DNA from: Halobacteriales archaeon YIM A00010
GTDB taxonomy: Archaea; Halobacteriota; Halobacteria; Halobacteriales; Haloarculaceae
Assembly (NCBI GenBank): GCA_025041175.1
Contig: JAKCFJ010000003.1
Coordinates: 434,001 to 498,000 of the forward strand
Length of the DNA: 64,000 nucleotides
Direction of reading: 5' to 3'
The position numbers were made by a program, and so were the translations under genes. Shown here piece by piece: positions 8,630 through 17,692 of the stretch. Numbering within the stretch: the stretch's first letter is position 1; every line of letters begins with the position of its first letter. The notes under the pieces are model-generated. The model ran no database searches. It was not told the origin of the DNA and saw nothing but the letters and a program-made list of their open reading frames with translations.

Positions 8630-9970
8630 ATGTCAGAACGAGACTCCCGGATTGAACCCGGTCCGAACGAGATAGAGCGAACCGACAGGGAGCACGTATT
8701 CGGGACGTGGTCGTACCAGAAGGAAGTCAGTCCGACTCAGGTCGTCGACGCCGACGGCGTCCGTTTCACCACCGCAGACGGTGAGGAGTACATCGACTTC
8801 TCGGGTCAGCTGATGTGCTCGAATCTCGGCCACTCCGCTGAGAAGGTCGCTGACGCGATCGACGAACAGGCGCGAGAAGCGGCGTACGTCGCCCCGAACT
8901 ACACGACACGAGCCCGGGCCAAACTGGGTGAAAAGCTTGCGGAAGTGACACCCGGTAGTCTCTCGAAGACGTTTTTCTCGACCAGCGGAACCGAAGCCGT
9001 CGAGGCAGCGATCAAGATCGCGCGCTTTTACACGGGTAAACGGAAGATCGTCTCCCGGTACCGATCGTACCACGGCGCGACCTACGGGTCGATCAGCGTT
9101 ACCGGTGATCCCCGCCGGCTCGAGTCCGAACCGGGTATTCCTGGGACGATCAAAGCGCCCGATCCGTACGCGTACGGCTCGACGCTCGACCCGATGGAGA
9201 GCGTCGAGTACATCGATGAGATGCTGGCGCTCGAGGGCGACACGGTCGCGGCGATTCTCGTCGAGCCGATCGTCGGCTCGAACGGGATCTTGGTGCCGCC
9301 GGAGGGGTATCTCTCGCGCCTCAAGGAGATCGCCCACGATCACGGTGCGTTGCTGATCTGTGACGAGGTGATGGCCGGGTTCGGCCGGACCGGCGAGTGG
9401 TTCGGCTGTGACGTTTTCGGCGTCGAACCCGACATCATGACGATGGCCAAAGGGTTGACCGGCGCGTACCAGCCCCTCGGCGCGACAATCGTCACCTCCG
9501 AGATCGCCGAGCACTTCGAGGAGAACATGCTCTGTCACGGACACACGTACGCTGGCCATCCCGTCGCCGTCGCGGCAGGGCTCGCGGCGATCGAGACCTA
9601 TCAGGAGGAGAACCTCATCGAACGCGCGAGCGAGGTCGGCGAGTATCTCGGTGATCGGATCGAGGAGCTCGCGGAGAATCACCCTAGCGTCGGCGACACC
9701 CGCGGCGTCGGACTGTTCCGGGGAGTAGAGCTCACGAAACACCCGGAAAAGCGCGTCCCGTTCGGAGAACGCGAGGACAAGATCGACACCGGAACGACCG
9801 TCGTCGACGAGGTGTCCGCGACCGCCGCCGAAAACGGAACGTACGTCGCAAGCATGATCAATACACTGATCGTCGCGCCACCGCTCACGATCACCGAAGC
9901 CGAGATCGACGAGGCGATCGAAGCACTCGACGCCGGTCTCGACGTTTCCGATGCGGCCATGGCGCACTGA
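8630..9970 (+). CDS. Class III (PLP) aminotransferase, omega-amino acid type
   Basis: The 446-residue protein is a fold-type I, class III aminotransferase. It shows STSGTEAVEAAIKIAR (PLP phosphate site), a CDEVMAGFGRTGEWF segment and the PLP-lysine context MTMAKGLTGAYQPLGA. Family members move the terminal amino group of beta-alanine, GABA, taurine or ornithine derivatives to a 2-oxoacid. Pairing with an MmsA-type dehydrogenase across a shared promoter region argues for beta-alanine or beta-aminoisobutyrate as amino donor, giving malonate or methylmalonate semialdehyde. The N-carbamoyl hydrolases in the next 14 kb could feed beta-alanine into it. Exact donor is inference. Confidence 0.85.
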   Translation: MSERDSRIEPGPNEIERTDREHVFGTWSYQKEVSPTQVVDADGVRFTTADGEEYIDFSGQLMCSNLGHSAEKVADAIDEQAREAAYVAPNYTTRARAKLGEKLAEVTPGSLSKTFFSTSGTEAVEAAIKIARFYTGKRKIVSRYRSYHGATYGSISVTGDPRRLESEPGIPGTIKAPDPYAYGSTLDPMESVEYIDEMLALEGDTVAAILVEPIVGSNGILVPPEGYLSRLKEIAHDHGALLICDEVMAGFGRTGEWFGCDVFGVEPDIMTMAKGLTGAYQPLGATIVTSEIAEHFEENMLCHGHTYAGHPVAVAAGLAAIETYQEENLIERASEVGEYLGDRIEELAENHPSVGDTRGVGLFRGVELTKHPEKRVPFGEREDKIDTGTTVVDEVSATAAENGTYVASMINTLIVAPPLTITEAEIDEAIEALDAGLDVSDAAMAH

Positions 9971-10018
9971 ACGCTCCCAAACCGAGGTTTCTTGATTTCG
10001 ACCGATATAGAAAGCAGT

Positions 10019-10543
10019 ATGAACGATGCGCGCCGTGTTGCCCCGGATCTCGACGAGATGGATCTCGCTATTCTCGAGCGGGTCGAGGACGACTTCGATG
10101 TCAGCCTCGAAACGCTCGCCGAAGAACTCGATCTCTCGAAGTCGGCGGTTCATTACCGGCTGAACAAGCTCAAGGACAACGGAGTGATTTTGAGCGTCAC
10201 TGCCGATGTCGATCCCCTCGCGTTCGGTTTGGAGATGGTCGCAATCACCGACGTTTCCGTCACCCACGAGACCGGCTACTCCGAAGACATCGGCGAGAAA
10301 CTGGTTGCGCTACAGGGTGTCGAGCAGGTTTACTACACGATGGGCGACGTCGATTTCGTCGTCATCAGTCGCGTTCAGACGCGCGACCAGTTGAACGATC
10401 TCATCGACCGGATCGTAGCGATCGAGGGCGTTAACGAAACCTCCTCGAAGTTCGTAATGCAGGAGTTCGAAAACGACCGCTCGATAACGGCGAACCTCAC
10501 GGAAACGGCGCGCGGATCCGTCCTCGATCTATCGTCCGAGTAG
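10019..10543 (+). CDS. Lrp/AsnC-family transcriptional regulator
   Basis: About 174 residues. The N-terminal winged helix reads LDEMDLAILERVEDD, then LAEELDLSKSAVHYRLNKLKDNGVI, and a C-terminal RAM/AsnC ligand-binding domain follows (VEQVYYTMGDVDFVVISRV). The start at 10019 puts the helix-turn-helix at the usual distance; an in-frame upstream ATG at 9992 is possible. It follows the aminotransferase by about 50 nt on the same strand, so it probably controls the aminotransferase/dehydrogenase pair in response to an amino acid. The C-terminal tail of about 25 residues after the RAM domain is unassigned. Confidence 0.88.
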   Translation: MNDARRVAPDLDEMDLAILERVEDDFDVSLETLAEELDLSKSAVHYRLNKLKDNGVILSVTADVDPLAFGLEMVAITDVSVTHETGYSEDIGEKLVALQGVEQVYYTMGDVDFVVISRVQTRDQLNDLIDRIVAIEGVNETSSKFVMQEFENDRSITANLTETARGSVLDLSSE

Positions 10544-10567
10544 ATCAGTCTGTCGTGAAGGTTCGCT

Positions 10568-11080
10568 TCAATCGAGATACACGCGGTGGAAGTCGCCGGA
10601 GACGCCATCAACGATGTACGTCAAGAACACGCCGTCAACCGTTTCACACTCGACGACGTGAAACGGGCGATGGACGCGCCGATCCTCCACGACTCCCAGC
10701 TCAGGTGCCGATCCGACACGGAGCTCCGTTCGTGCCAGTTCTAGGACGTGCTGATGAGCCGTGCGTTCCGGATCCGCTACGCTTTCGTCCGCCGAAATGA
10801 GTGTGTCAGTATCGATGCTCCGTTCGACGAGCGTCGGCCGTTCTCCGATGAACAGTTCTTTGCCTTGGCAGAGATCCACCCCACAATAGACGCGGTCCTG
10901 GTACTCCTCGAACAGCGCTTTGGCGCGCAGATCGATCCCGAACACCCGATAGGGGTAGCGAACGAGCCCAGTAGCCGTTGCAGCGGCCATCTCCCCGTCG
11001 GTCTCCAGCAACGCTCGTTCGGCGGACGCCGCTGACGTTTCCTGCTCGAACAGCGTGATCGTCCGGTACGTGGTGGTCAT
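10568..11080 (-). CDS. Uncharacterised protein in a symporter operon
   Basis: The 170-residue acidic, soluble-looking protein is not recognised. It starts 18 nt after the stop of the sodium/solute symporter gene on the same strand, so it is very likely translated from that mRNA. No signal peptide, membrane helix or metal motif is obvious; it has single cysteines in YCGVDLCQG and in HVVECETVDG. Its position suggests a role tied to uptake or metabolism of the symporter substrate, but that is inference from context only. Confidence 0.6.
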   Translation of the reverse strand: MTTTYRTITLFEQETSAASAERALLETDGEMAAATATGLVRYPYRVFGIDLRAKALFEEYQDRVYCGVDLCQGKELFIGERPTLVERSIDTDTLISADESVADPERTAHQHVLELARTELRVGSAPELGVVEDRRVHRPFHVVECETVDGVFLTYIVDGVSGDFHRVYLD

Positions 11081-11098
11081 ACGAAGCGTGGGTGGAGA

Positions 11099-12712
11099 TC
11101 AATCATCGCTGGGATGGGCGTCGAGTGCTGGGCTACCCCCCTCGGTCGGTCGTGGTGTCCCGTCGTCCATGCTGAGATGCTCTCCGACCGCGCGTGCTTC
11201 CGGTGCGAGTGATCGAGTGGACTTCTGGACGGTGCCCGACGGTGCACTGCCGGCCGTCCGAGCACGCCGAACGACCGCGATCGTATCGCCGGTCGGCGGC
11301 TCTGTCGCCAGCGTCACGACGACTAGTAGGACAGAAGACGCGATCAGTCCCGCAAAGAAGGGGTGGATCGCAGTGCTGTCTTGGAGACCTTGCGCTGTCC
11401 ACGTGATGTTGGTAGCGGCCCCACCGATCATGCCCGCGAGCGCGCCTTGCCAGTTCGCACGGTCCCAATAGACGCCGGCGACGTTCGGAACGAGGAACGC
11501 CGTTCCGAGACCGCCGAATGCGAAGATCACGAGTTCGAAAACCCCTGGCGGTTGGATCGCAGCAACGATCACACCACCGACACCGATCCCGAGGACGAGC
11601 AGCCGCGACCACAGGAACATCCGGTCGTCAGTCAGGTCATCGCTACCGAACCGCTGGATGACGTCGCGCGCCAGGATCGATCCAGCCATGATCAACAGGG
11701 AATCGGCCGTGCTCATCACTGCCGCCATCAGCGCGGCGAGAACGACCGCGGCAACGACGCTCGGTAGCAGTGACGTCGCAAGCTCTGGAACGGCCATCTC
11801 GGGATCGTCGAGGTTCGGGAGCAGTACGATCGCTATCAGCCCGAGAACGTACGGCTGGTAGACGAAGAACGTGTTGTAGAACACGTTCCAGACGGTCGCC
11901 TTCTTTGCTGTATCCGGATCGTTCATGCTGAGATGACGAACGACCGCGTGGGGTAGCCCCATGTACCCGACGGAATAAATGAGGACGGCACCCGCAACGA
12001 CGCCCCACTCCCCAGCGTGCTCGAACCCCTGACCCCAGATGGAGAGATACGTGGGGTCTTTGGCAGCGATCTCATCAATCAAGGCCCTGATACCCCCGAT
12101 TTCGAAGATTCCAGCGATGAGAATAACGTTGATACCGATCGCCATTACGATCGCCTGGAACGCGTCGGTCCACGCAACCGCGAGGTAACCGCCAACGAAC
12201 GTGTACAGGACGATGATCCCGGCACCGATGAGAAGACCGTACAGGAACGGCAGTCCACTGATCGATTCGATCGCTTTGCCGGCTGCGATGAACTGGGCGA
12301 ACACGTACGCGGCGAGAAAAACGATGGAGATCGTGGCACCGGCGATCCGTATGCTCGGGTGAGGGTAGCGGTCTTCGAGCCACTCGATCGGAGTGAGCGA
12401 CCCGAGCGCCTCGGTTATCCGCCGCAAGTTCCGTCCGAGAACAGCGAGGTTCACGAGACCCCCACCGAAATCGCCGGCAGCGTACCAGAGCGCCCAGAGT
12501 CCCTGCTTAAAAGCGAGCGCAGGGCCGCCCATGAACATGAACCCGCTCATCGACGTGGCCTGTAGCGTGAGAGCGGTCACACCGCTGTTGATCGTCCGTC
12601 CGCCGAGCAGGTAGTCGCTGAGATCGTCGAGCCGTTTGCTCGCAACGTATCCGAATCCGAGGAGACAGAGCAGATACCCCACGAACGGGAGGACCAGCGA
12701 CCAGTTCGTCAC
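11099..12712 (-). CDS. Sodium:solute symporter (SSS family)
   Basis: The GTG at 12712 starts a ~537-residue protein with about 13 predicted helices. Its SSS landmarks include FIAAGKAIESISGLPFLYG, a GGYLAVAWTDAFQAIVM segment (the GGL/Y-x-A-V-x-WTD-x-x-Q motif of the family) and a conserved SLLIMAGSILARDVIQRF stretch. The start codon overlaps the stop of the upstream 52-residue membrane protein (GTGA overlap), and a GGAGGTG Shine-Dalgarno-like sequence precedes it inside that gene. The two are therefore translationally coupled, like other two-part SSS systems with a small membrane partner. The substrate is unknown; amino acid or organic acid import fits the neighbours. The C-terminal ~60 residues are hydrophilic. 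Confidence 0.88.
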   Translation of the reverse strand: MTNWSLVLPFVGYLLCLLGFGYVASKRLDDLSDYLLGGRTINSGVTALTLQATSMSGFMFMGGPALAFKQGLWALWYAAGDFGGGLVNLAVLGRNLRRITEALGSLTPIEWLEDRYPHPSIRIAGATISIVFLAAYVFAQFIAAGKAIESISGLPFLYGLLIGAGIIVLYTFVGGYLAVAWTDAFQAIVMAIGINVILIAGIFEIGGIRALIDEIAAKDPTYLSIWGQGFEHAGEWGVVAGAVLIYSVGYMGLPHAVVRHLSMNDPDTAKKATVWNVFYNTFFVYQPYVLGLIAIVLLPNLDDPEMAVPELATSLLPSVVAAVVLAALMAAVMSTADSLLIMAGSILARDVIQRFGSDDLTDDRMFLWSRLLVLGIGVGGVIVAAIQPPGVFELVIFAFGGLGTAFLVPNVAGVYWDRANWQGALAGMIGGAATNITWTAQGLQDSTAIHPFFAGLIASSVLLVVVTLATEPPTGDTIAVVRRARTAGSAPSGTVQKSTRSLAPEARAVGEHLSMDDGTPRPTEGGSPALDAHPSDD

Positions 12713-12867
12713 GCTGCGTCCACCTCCTCGTCGGTGTCCGGCCCGCGACCTCTCCGTTCGTCGTTTTTGTTCATTCGATAGACGGAGATCAGTGCGACGG
12801 CCCACCAGAACGGGATCCACCCGAACAGGGCGACGATCGTACCCAGATCGAGCGCGCCGAGACTCAT
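12709..12867 (-). CDS. Small one-helix membrane protein, probable symporter partner
   Basis: This 52-residue frame starts MSLGALDLGTIVALFGWIPF, has one membrane helix (residues ~8-30), then a short basic and acidic tail. It is preceded by a near-perfect Shine-Dalgarno (GGAGGTG at 12874-12880) and overlaps the symporter start by 3 nt. Size, topology and coupling match the small membrane proteins that precede SSS transporters in other prokaryotes, as with the DUF997/YhdT or DUF4212 arrangement; I do not claim membership of either family. It is the first gene of a three-gene operon. Confidence 0.75.
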   Translation of the reverse strand: MSLGALDLGTIVALFGWIPFWWAVALISVYRMNKNDERRGRGPDTDEEVDAA

Positions 12868-13236
12868 TTCACCACCTCCTTAACGGAACTTTTCCGAGTA
12901 ATATCCTAATTGCTGGGACGATGTTCGTATATTTCGTGGTTCCCATATACTTTTTCCTCCATACTGAGTGGGTATGGCATACCAAATAAAACTTACGCAC
13001 AGCCGACACGGCGGCGCAGCGCGCTCCGATCGTCCGTTCTCGAACGCAACAGCTGTCTCCGAGCACAGCTCGGAGCACTGATCGCGTACGGATTTCTCCG
13101 CATCGGATTTTTCGATGAACAGCGTTCTATGTCGCCTTCGGTGCACTGGACAGTGGCCTAATCATCTACCAGCCACTCGTATATTGTCATAAAATAATAC
13201 GAATGACTTTTCACTGCTGTTCGAATACGCGTGAGC
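12868..13236. promoter_or_regulatory. Divergent promoter region with GGTATGGCATACC palindrome
   Basis: This 369-nt region separates the symporter operon from the M20 gene. A 13-nt palindrome, GGTATGGCATACC, lies at 12971-12983 next to an AT-rich tract. A TATA-like sequence around 12896-12906 faces the symporter operon, and another AT-rich box at about 13188-13200 lies 30-40 nt before the M20 start. The palindrome is a candidate operator for either direction. Confidence 0.4.
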
Positions 13237-14409
13237 ATGTCCCACACTGAACGCACTGAGACACTGGCCGCGCTCGTCGGCGACTTGGTACGGATCGAAA
13301 CGGAGAATCCGCCCGGCAACGAGACGGAGTGCGCGGAGCGCATCGTCGAGTGGTTCGACGAGCACGGGATCGATGCGGAGCTCGTGGAAGAGCCGTACAC
13401 CGACCGGCCCCAGGTCGGTGTCCGCGTCGGAGGAGGCGATCCGACGCTCGTCCTGAACGGTCACATCGACGTCGTGCCCGCAGGGGAGACCGACGAGTGG
13501 TCCCACGATCCCTACGGCGCCGACGTGGAAGACGGGCGTCTGTACGGCCGAGGCAGCGTCGACATGAAGACGGGCGTCGCCATAGCGATGCTGGCGACCG
13601 CGGAGCTCGCTGACGACATCGAGGCGAACGAGCTTCCGGGGTCGATTGTGTTCCACGCCGCAATCGGCGAGGAGACCGCCGAGCCGGGAACGAAGACCCT
13701 GCTGGAGCAGGGGTATGGCGGCGACTACGGCGTCGTGCTCGAACCAACCGGGATGCGAACCGCGACGAGCGAAAAAGGGCTGGCGTGGTACGAGATCACC
13801 GTCTCGGGCGAGCCCTCACACGCGAGTCGCCCCGATCAAGGGACGAACGCTATCCAGTCCGCACAGCCCGTTCTCGACGCGCTCGCTGACTACGACGAGA
13901 ACGTGCGGACCCGCGAGGACGAGCTCGTCGGTCGGGCGTACGCCACAGCGACGATGCTCGAGGCGGGAACGAAGGAAAACGTACTCCCCGAACGAGCAAC
14001 GATCACGATCGACCGGCGCTTTCTCCCCGAGGAACGCGTGCAGGACATCGACGCGGAGATAGACGATCTACTCGGCGAGGTCGCCGAGGCTCACGGTATC
14101 GACGTGTCGTGGGAGCGCACCCGGACGTACGAATCGGCTGCGATCGATGTGGACAGCCCGTTAGCAGGCGTGTTCCGGCGCCATTCGGCCGACGTTGCGG
14201 ATGTGGCGACCGATCCGTGGGGAGTCACCGCGTCGACTGACGTCCGTAACTTCGTTAACGACGCTGGCATCGAAGCCATCACCTGGGGACCGGGCGATCT
14301 CTCACAGGCTCACACCTACGACGAACACGTCGTCCTGTCGGCCGCCAACGACGGTCTCGATGCGCTCCTCGGCGCGGCACGCGAAGTACTCGACGGCGGT
14401 TTGGAGTAG
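13237..14409 (+). CDS. M20-family metallo-deacetylase/peptidase (ArgE/DapE type)
   Basis: The ~390-residue protein has the M20 two-domain layout. The metal-site motif NGHIDVVPAG near residue 75 supplies the first ligand, then YGRGSVDMKTG supplies the bridging Asp. The catalytic Glu lies in AAIGEETAEPG, and a dimerisation domain follows with the conserved GEPSHASRPDQG segment. A late THTYDEHV-like stretch (AHTYDEHV) gives the last ligand His. Family members remove N-acyl groups from amino acids or cleave dipeptides. It lies between two symporter systems, fitting uptake and hydrolysis of an N-acyl amino acid. Start could also be the GTG at 13231. Confidence 0.87.
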   Translation: MSHTERTETLAALVGDLVRIETENPPGNETECAERIVEWFDEHGIDAELVEEPYTDRPQVGVRVGGGDPTLVLNGHIDVVPAGETDEWSHDPYGADVEDGRLYGRGSVDMKTGVAIAMLATAELADDIEANELPGSIVFHAAIGEETAEPGTKTLLEQGYGGDYGVVLEPTGMRTATSEKGLAWYEITVSGEPSHASRPDQGTNAIQSAQPVLDALADYDENVRTREDELVGRAYATATMLEAGTKENVLPERATITIDRRFLPEERVQDIDAEIDDLLGEVAEAHGIDVSWERTRTYESAAIDVDSPLAGVFRRHSADVADVATDPWGVTASTDVRNFVNDAGIEAITWGPGDLSQAHTYDEHVVLSAANDGLDALLGAAREVLDGGLE

Positions 14410-14579
14410 CTGGTTCCAGTCGGACACGACTCAGCAGGCCTCGCGTTTGATCCAACATTGTACCAAGACGGGGGGATAGCAGGAAATTTTCCTCCCAAAT
14501 AAATATTTCATGGAAATTGGTGTCGATAATACCATCATATTTACAAGGCATTACGACAATGCGATAGGTAGAATCAATC

Positions 14580-14786
14580 ATGACAGTATTTGGCATGTCG
14601 GAATCGATGTTCCTCGTGTTCCTTGCGACGCTCCTCGCGGGGAGTCTGGGAGCGTTCCATTACGTGGTCGTCCACGTGATACTCGGAAAACCAACGAACG
14701 AAGTACCAAGCGACCGCGCTGGGGAGGCAAGCGGCCCCGTGAGTGATCGCACGACCGATGGAGGTCGAACGGATGGCAGACGTTAA
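14580..14786 (+). CDS. Small one-helix membrane protein preceding a symporter
   Basis: This 68-residue protein (MTVFGMSESMFLVFLATLLA...) has one strong hydrophobic helix at about residues 9-32 and a hydrophilic charged tail. It overlaps the following symporter start by 14 nt in a different frame, so the two are translationally coupled. It parallels the 52-residue protein in front of the symporter at 11.1-12.7 kb, although the sequences are not obviously alike. The likely role is as a small subunit or assembly partner of the symporter. An in-frame ATG at 14595 is an alternative start. Confidence 0.7.
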   Translation: MTVFGMSESMFLVFLATLLAGSLGAFHYVVVHVILGKPTNEVPSDRAGEASGPVSDRTTDGGRTDGRR

Positions 14787-16212
14787 TCCGTTCTACCTCG
14801 GGACGTTCGTCGTGTATCTCCTCATCGTGCTTGCCATCGGCGTTTGGGGGTACACCAAAACGTCTGATGTCATGGACTTCTGGGCGTTCGGCAAGGAGAT
14901 GGGACCGTGGCTAGCCACGTGGTCGTTCGTCGCAAATTTCGTGAGTGCGGTCAGCGTCATCGGATTCATCGGTGCGGTCTACGGCGAGGGTTACTCGCTG
15001 ATGACCCACACCATCTTCGGGTTGATGCTCGGGACGAGCGCGCTTTATTTCGCAGTTGATCGGGTACGTAACCTCGATCTACTGACGTTTCCGGACATCA
15101 TTGCCAGCGTGACGGGCTACGAAATCGCCCGGCCCATCGCGGGCGCGGTGCTGCTCGGTAATGGGTGGCTGTATCTGGTCATGCAACTCGTCGGCGCGAG
15201 CCTTTTGGTGACTACCATCACCGGCGTTTCCTACGAGTACATGGTGTGGGTCATCGGCGTCGTGTTCATCGCCTACACCGTGCTCGGTGGGCTGGTCAGC
15301 GTTGCGTGGACCGACTTCTTACAAGGGACGCTCATGGTCGGTGCGGTGTTGCTTTCGCTCGGGTACATGCTGTTCGACCTCGGCGGATTCACCGCCGTCA
15401 ACCAACAGTTCGCCACGCTCGATTCCTCGTACGTCCACCCCACGAGCGAGGGCGCGTACACTGCCGTCGGCATCGTGGCGACGATCGTCGCCTTCTTCGG
15501 GACCATCTTCACCGAACAGAACAACATCGTGCGCATCGCCGCAACGAGAAATGTCAAGACGGCGAAGCTCCACCTCGCTGCGGGCGGTGTTATTCTGTCG
15601 GTGTTCTATTCGGCGCTCGTCGTTCTCGGCGGCGCTACGACGGTCGCGCTCGACGCAAACGGACTCGCTGTCCAGACCCAGGACGCGGCGTTTCCCACGC
15701 TCATCACCGAGTACGTCCCCTCGAGTGTCGGCGTTATCATCATCCTCTCGGTCATGAGCGCCATTCTCTCGACGACGGACACGCGTCTGCACTCGACCGG
15801 CATCACCACTGCGCGCGACATCTACAGCTACTTCCGTCCGGCGGCCAGTGGCGACGCCCAACTTCGGGTCTCGCGGGCCGCAACCATCCTCTTCGGGCTT
15901 ACGGCGACTGCGGCGGCAGTCAACCCGCCGGGGACCATCATCGAGCTCTACAACTTCCGGGCGATCCTACTGACCAGTGCGTTCCTCGTTCCGGTGTACC
16001 TGGGGCTCTACTGGGCCGGTTTGAGTGGACGGGCCATCCTCGTGTCCGTGGTTGCTGGTGCGGTGCTCGGCGTCGGGACCGAACTCACGGGAGGCCTGTT
16101 CGGCGTCCCGCCGACGTTCATCGGGGTCGGTGCGGCAACGCTCGTGCTCCTCATCAGCCACATTCTCCTCCAAGGCACCGAGCCGAAGGGCGGGGTGATG
16201 GCGGGTGACTGA
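14773..16212 (+). CDS. Sodium:solute symporter (SSS family)
   Basis: About 479 residues with roughly 13 helices. SSS landmarks are the LGGLVSVAWTDFLQG segment near residue 175 and a SVMSAILSTTDTRLHSTGITTARDIYSYF stretch in the second half. I chose the ATG at 14773 (MADVNPFYLG) because the family N-terminal helix starts shortly after it; the ORF is open upstream to 14743. It overlaps the small membrane protein gene. Downstream lie one copy of the ~100-nt repeat element and an N-carbamoyl-amino-acid hydrolase, so an N-substituted amino acid or its product is the probable cargo. Substrate remains inference. Confidence 0.87.
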   Translation: MADVNPFYLGTFVVYLLIVLAIGVWGYTKTSDVMDFWAFGKEMGPWLATWSFVANFVSAVSVIGFIGAVYGEGYSLMTHTIFGLMLGTSALYFAVDRVRNLDLLTFPDIIASVTGYEIARPIAGAVLLGNGWLYLVMQLVGASLLVTTITGVSYEYMVWVIGVVFIAYTVLGGLVSVAWTDFLQGTLMVGAVLLSLGYMLFDLGGFTAVNQQFATLDSSYVHPTSEGAYTAVGIVATIVAFFGTIFTEQNNIVRIAATRNVKTAKLHLAAGGVILSVFYSALVVLGGATTVALDANGLAVQTQDAAFPTLITEYVPSSVGVIIILSVMSAILSTTDTRLHSTGITTARDIYSYFRPAASGDAQLRVSRAATILFGLTATAAAVNPPGTIIELYNFRAILLTSAFLVPVYLGLYWAGLSGRAILVSVVAGAVLGVGTELTGGLFGVPPTFIGVGAATLVLLISHILLQGTEPKGGVMAGD

Positions 16213-16235
16213 CCGCGTAACGAGCGTGTTCGTGG

Positions 16236-16340
16236 CTGATACTGTCGGCCCTGCGGATGGAGTGCGACGGACTAGCCAGCTGCTGTCTGGCGGTTCCACC
16301 ACCAGCCGATACGCGATCACCGCTGTCCGACAGTATGAAC
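16236..16340 (-). repeat. ~100-nt terminal-inverted-repeat element, copy A
   Basis: Ends are ATACTGTCGG and CTGTCCGACAGTAT, inverted copies of each other, flanked by CTG on one side and GAAC on the other. This is the most diverged of five copies, and its interior runs opposite to copies B, D and E. It lies 24 nt after the symporter stop and before the hydrolase start at 16423. Confidence 0.8.
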
Positions 16341-16422
16341 GTCTTTCGGGAACGGCGCGCTCGCGCGCCACGTCGCTTCCCTGCGAGACCGCCGACAGCA
16401 CCGATCGGGTGGGGGGTGTGGC

Positions 16423-17664
16423 GTGACGCTTCGTCTCGACCGCGATCGCCTCGTCGCGACGATGGAAGAACAGGCGACGTACGGCGCTACTGAGGACGGG
16501 GGCCTGCATCGGCTCGCGCTCACCGAAGCCGATGGTGAGATCCGAGACTGGTTCATCGACCAGCTCCGGGGGGCCGGTCTCTCGGTCCGCGTCGACGAGT
16601 TCGGCAACATCTTCGGCCGACGGAAAGGGAGCGACCCAGATGCCCCACCGGTGTTGCTGGGCTCGCACCTCGATTCCCAGCCGAACGGCGGGATCTACGA
16701 CGGGGCGCTCGGCGTGGTTGCGGCCCTGGAGTTCGTCCGCGCGCTGAACGACGACGAGATCGAGACGACTCGACCCGTCGAGGTCGTGAGCTGGACGAAC
16801 GAGGAGGGGTCGCGCTTCCAGCCGGCAATGCAGGGCAGCGGCGTTTGGGCCGGTGCGCACGACATCGACGTCGAACGTGCGAAGACCGACGACGACGGCA
16901 GTACGCTCGGTGAAGCGCTCGAGGACATCGGGTATCGGGGAGACGTTCCGGCGGAGCCGGACACCGAGTACGAAGCCTATCTCGAGCTCCACATCGAGCA
17001 GGGACCGAAGCTCGCGGCGGCCGGAGCGGACGTGGGCGTCGTCACCGGCATCGTCGGGTTCACGTGGGGCGCGGTTACCTTCCGCGGCGAGGCGGATCAC
17101 TCCGGTCCGACGCCGATGCGCCACCGCAGCGACGCTCTCGTGGCTGCTGCCGACCTGATCACTGCGATTCGCCGCATTCCCGGAACGCTCGGCGACCGGA
17201 CGGTCGGGACCGCTGGCTACGTCCACGCCGAACCGAACTCCATCAACGTCATCCCCGGAGAAGCGACGGTAACGTGGGGATTTCGTGATCCCGACGACGC
17301 TGTGGTCGAACGGGCGTACCAGCGGGTGCTCGCGGAGGCCGAGCACGCGGCCGAAAGAGAGGGCGTCGACTACCAGACCGAAGAGCGCATGCGTGCGCCG
17401 GCGATCTCCTTCCCGGACCGCCCTGTCGACGCCGTTCGTCGGGCAGCCGACGCCCGCGGCTCCCAGTACCTCGAACTGGTCAGCGGTGCGGGCCACGACG
17501 CGACTCACCTCACGTCCGTGTGCGATACCGGCATGGTGTTTGCCGTCAGCGAGGGCGGTACGAGCCACTCACCGGCGGAGTTCACCAGCTGGGACGACTG
17601 CTACGAGGCGGCAACCGTTCTCGCGAACGCGGCGCTGGCGCTGGCCAACAACACGACGGGGTGA
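16423..17664 (+). CDS. Zn-dependent N-carbamoyl-amino-acid hydrolase / allantoate amidohydrolase family
   Basis: The 413-residue protein belongs to the M20-related HyuC/AllC/beta-ureidopropionase group. It has LLGSHLDSQPNGGIYDGALGV (metal ligands His and Asp), WTNEEGSRFQPAMQGSGVWAG (catalytic Glu-Glu), LELHIEQGPKL, and a C-terminal SGAGHDATHLTSVC with a ligand His. These residues distinguish it from ordinary peptidases: this group removes the N-carbamoyl group of ureido acids, releasing CO2, NH3 and the amino acid. N-carbamoyl-beta-alanine would link it to the aminotransferase/MmsA pair, but L- or D-carbamoyl amino acids are equally possible. A GTG start at 16423 gives the family-like N-terminus; no better ATG exists nearby. 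Confidence 0.88.
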   Translation: MTLRLDRDRLVATMEEQATYGATEDGGLHRLALTEADGEIRDWFIDQLRGAGLSVRVDEFGNIFGRRKGSDPDAPPVLLGSHLDSQPNGGIYDGALGVVAALEFVRALNDDEIETTRPVEVVSWTNEEGSRFQPAMQGSGVWAGAHDIDVERAKTDDDGSTLGEALEDIGYRGDVPAEPDTEYEAYLELHIEQGPKLAAAGADVGVVTGIVGFTWGAVTFRGEADHSGPTPMRHRSDALVAAADLITAIRRIPGTLGDRTVGTAGYVHAEPNSINVIPGEATVTWGFRDPDDAVVERAYQRVLAEAEHAAEREGVDYQTEERMRAPAISFPDRPVDAVRRAADARGSQYLELVSGAGHDATHLTSVCDTGMVFAVSEGGTSHSPAEFTSWDDCYEAATVLANAALALANNTTG

Positions 17665-17692
17665 ACTGTCACAAGCAGGCCGCTGTCTCGCA

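Noticed and set aside
8633-10267. Open frame of 544 codons on the reverse strand
   Set aside because: It lies opposite the aminotransferase and Lrp genes, whose motifs are unmistakable. Its product shows no family features; long antisense frames are common in GC-rich haloarchaeal DNA.
15967-17568. Open frame of 533 codons on the reverse strand
   Set aside because: Antisense to the symporter and carbamoyl-hydrolase genes, with no recognisable motifs.
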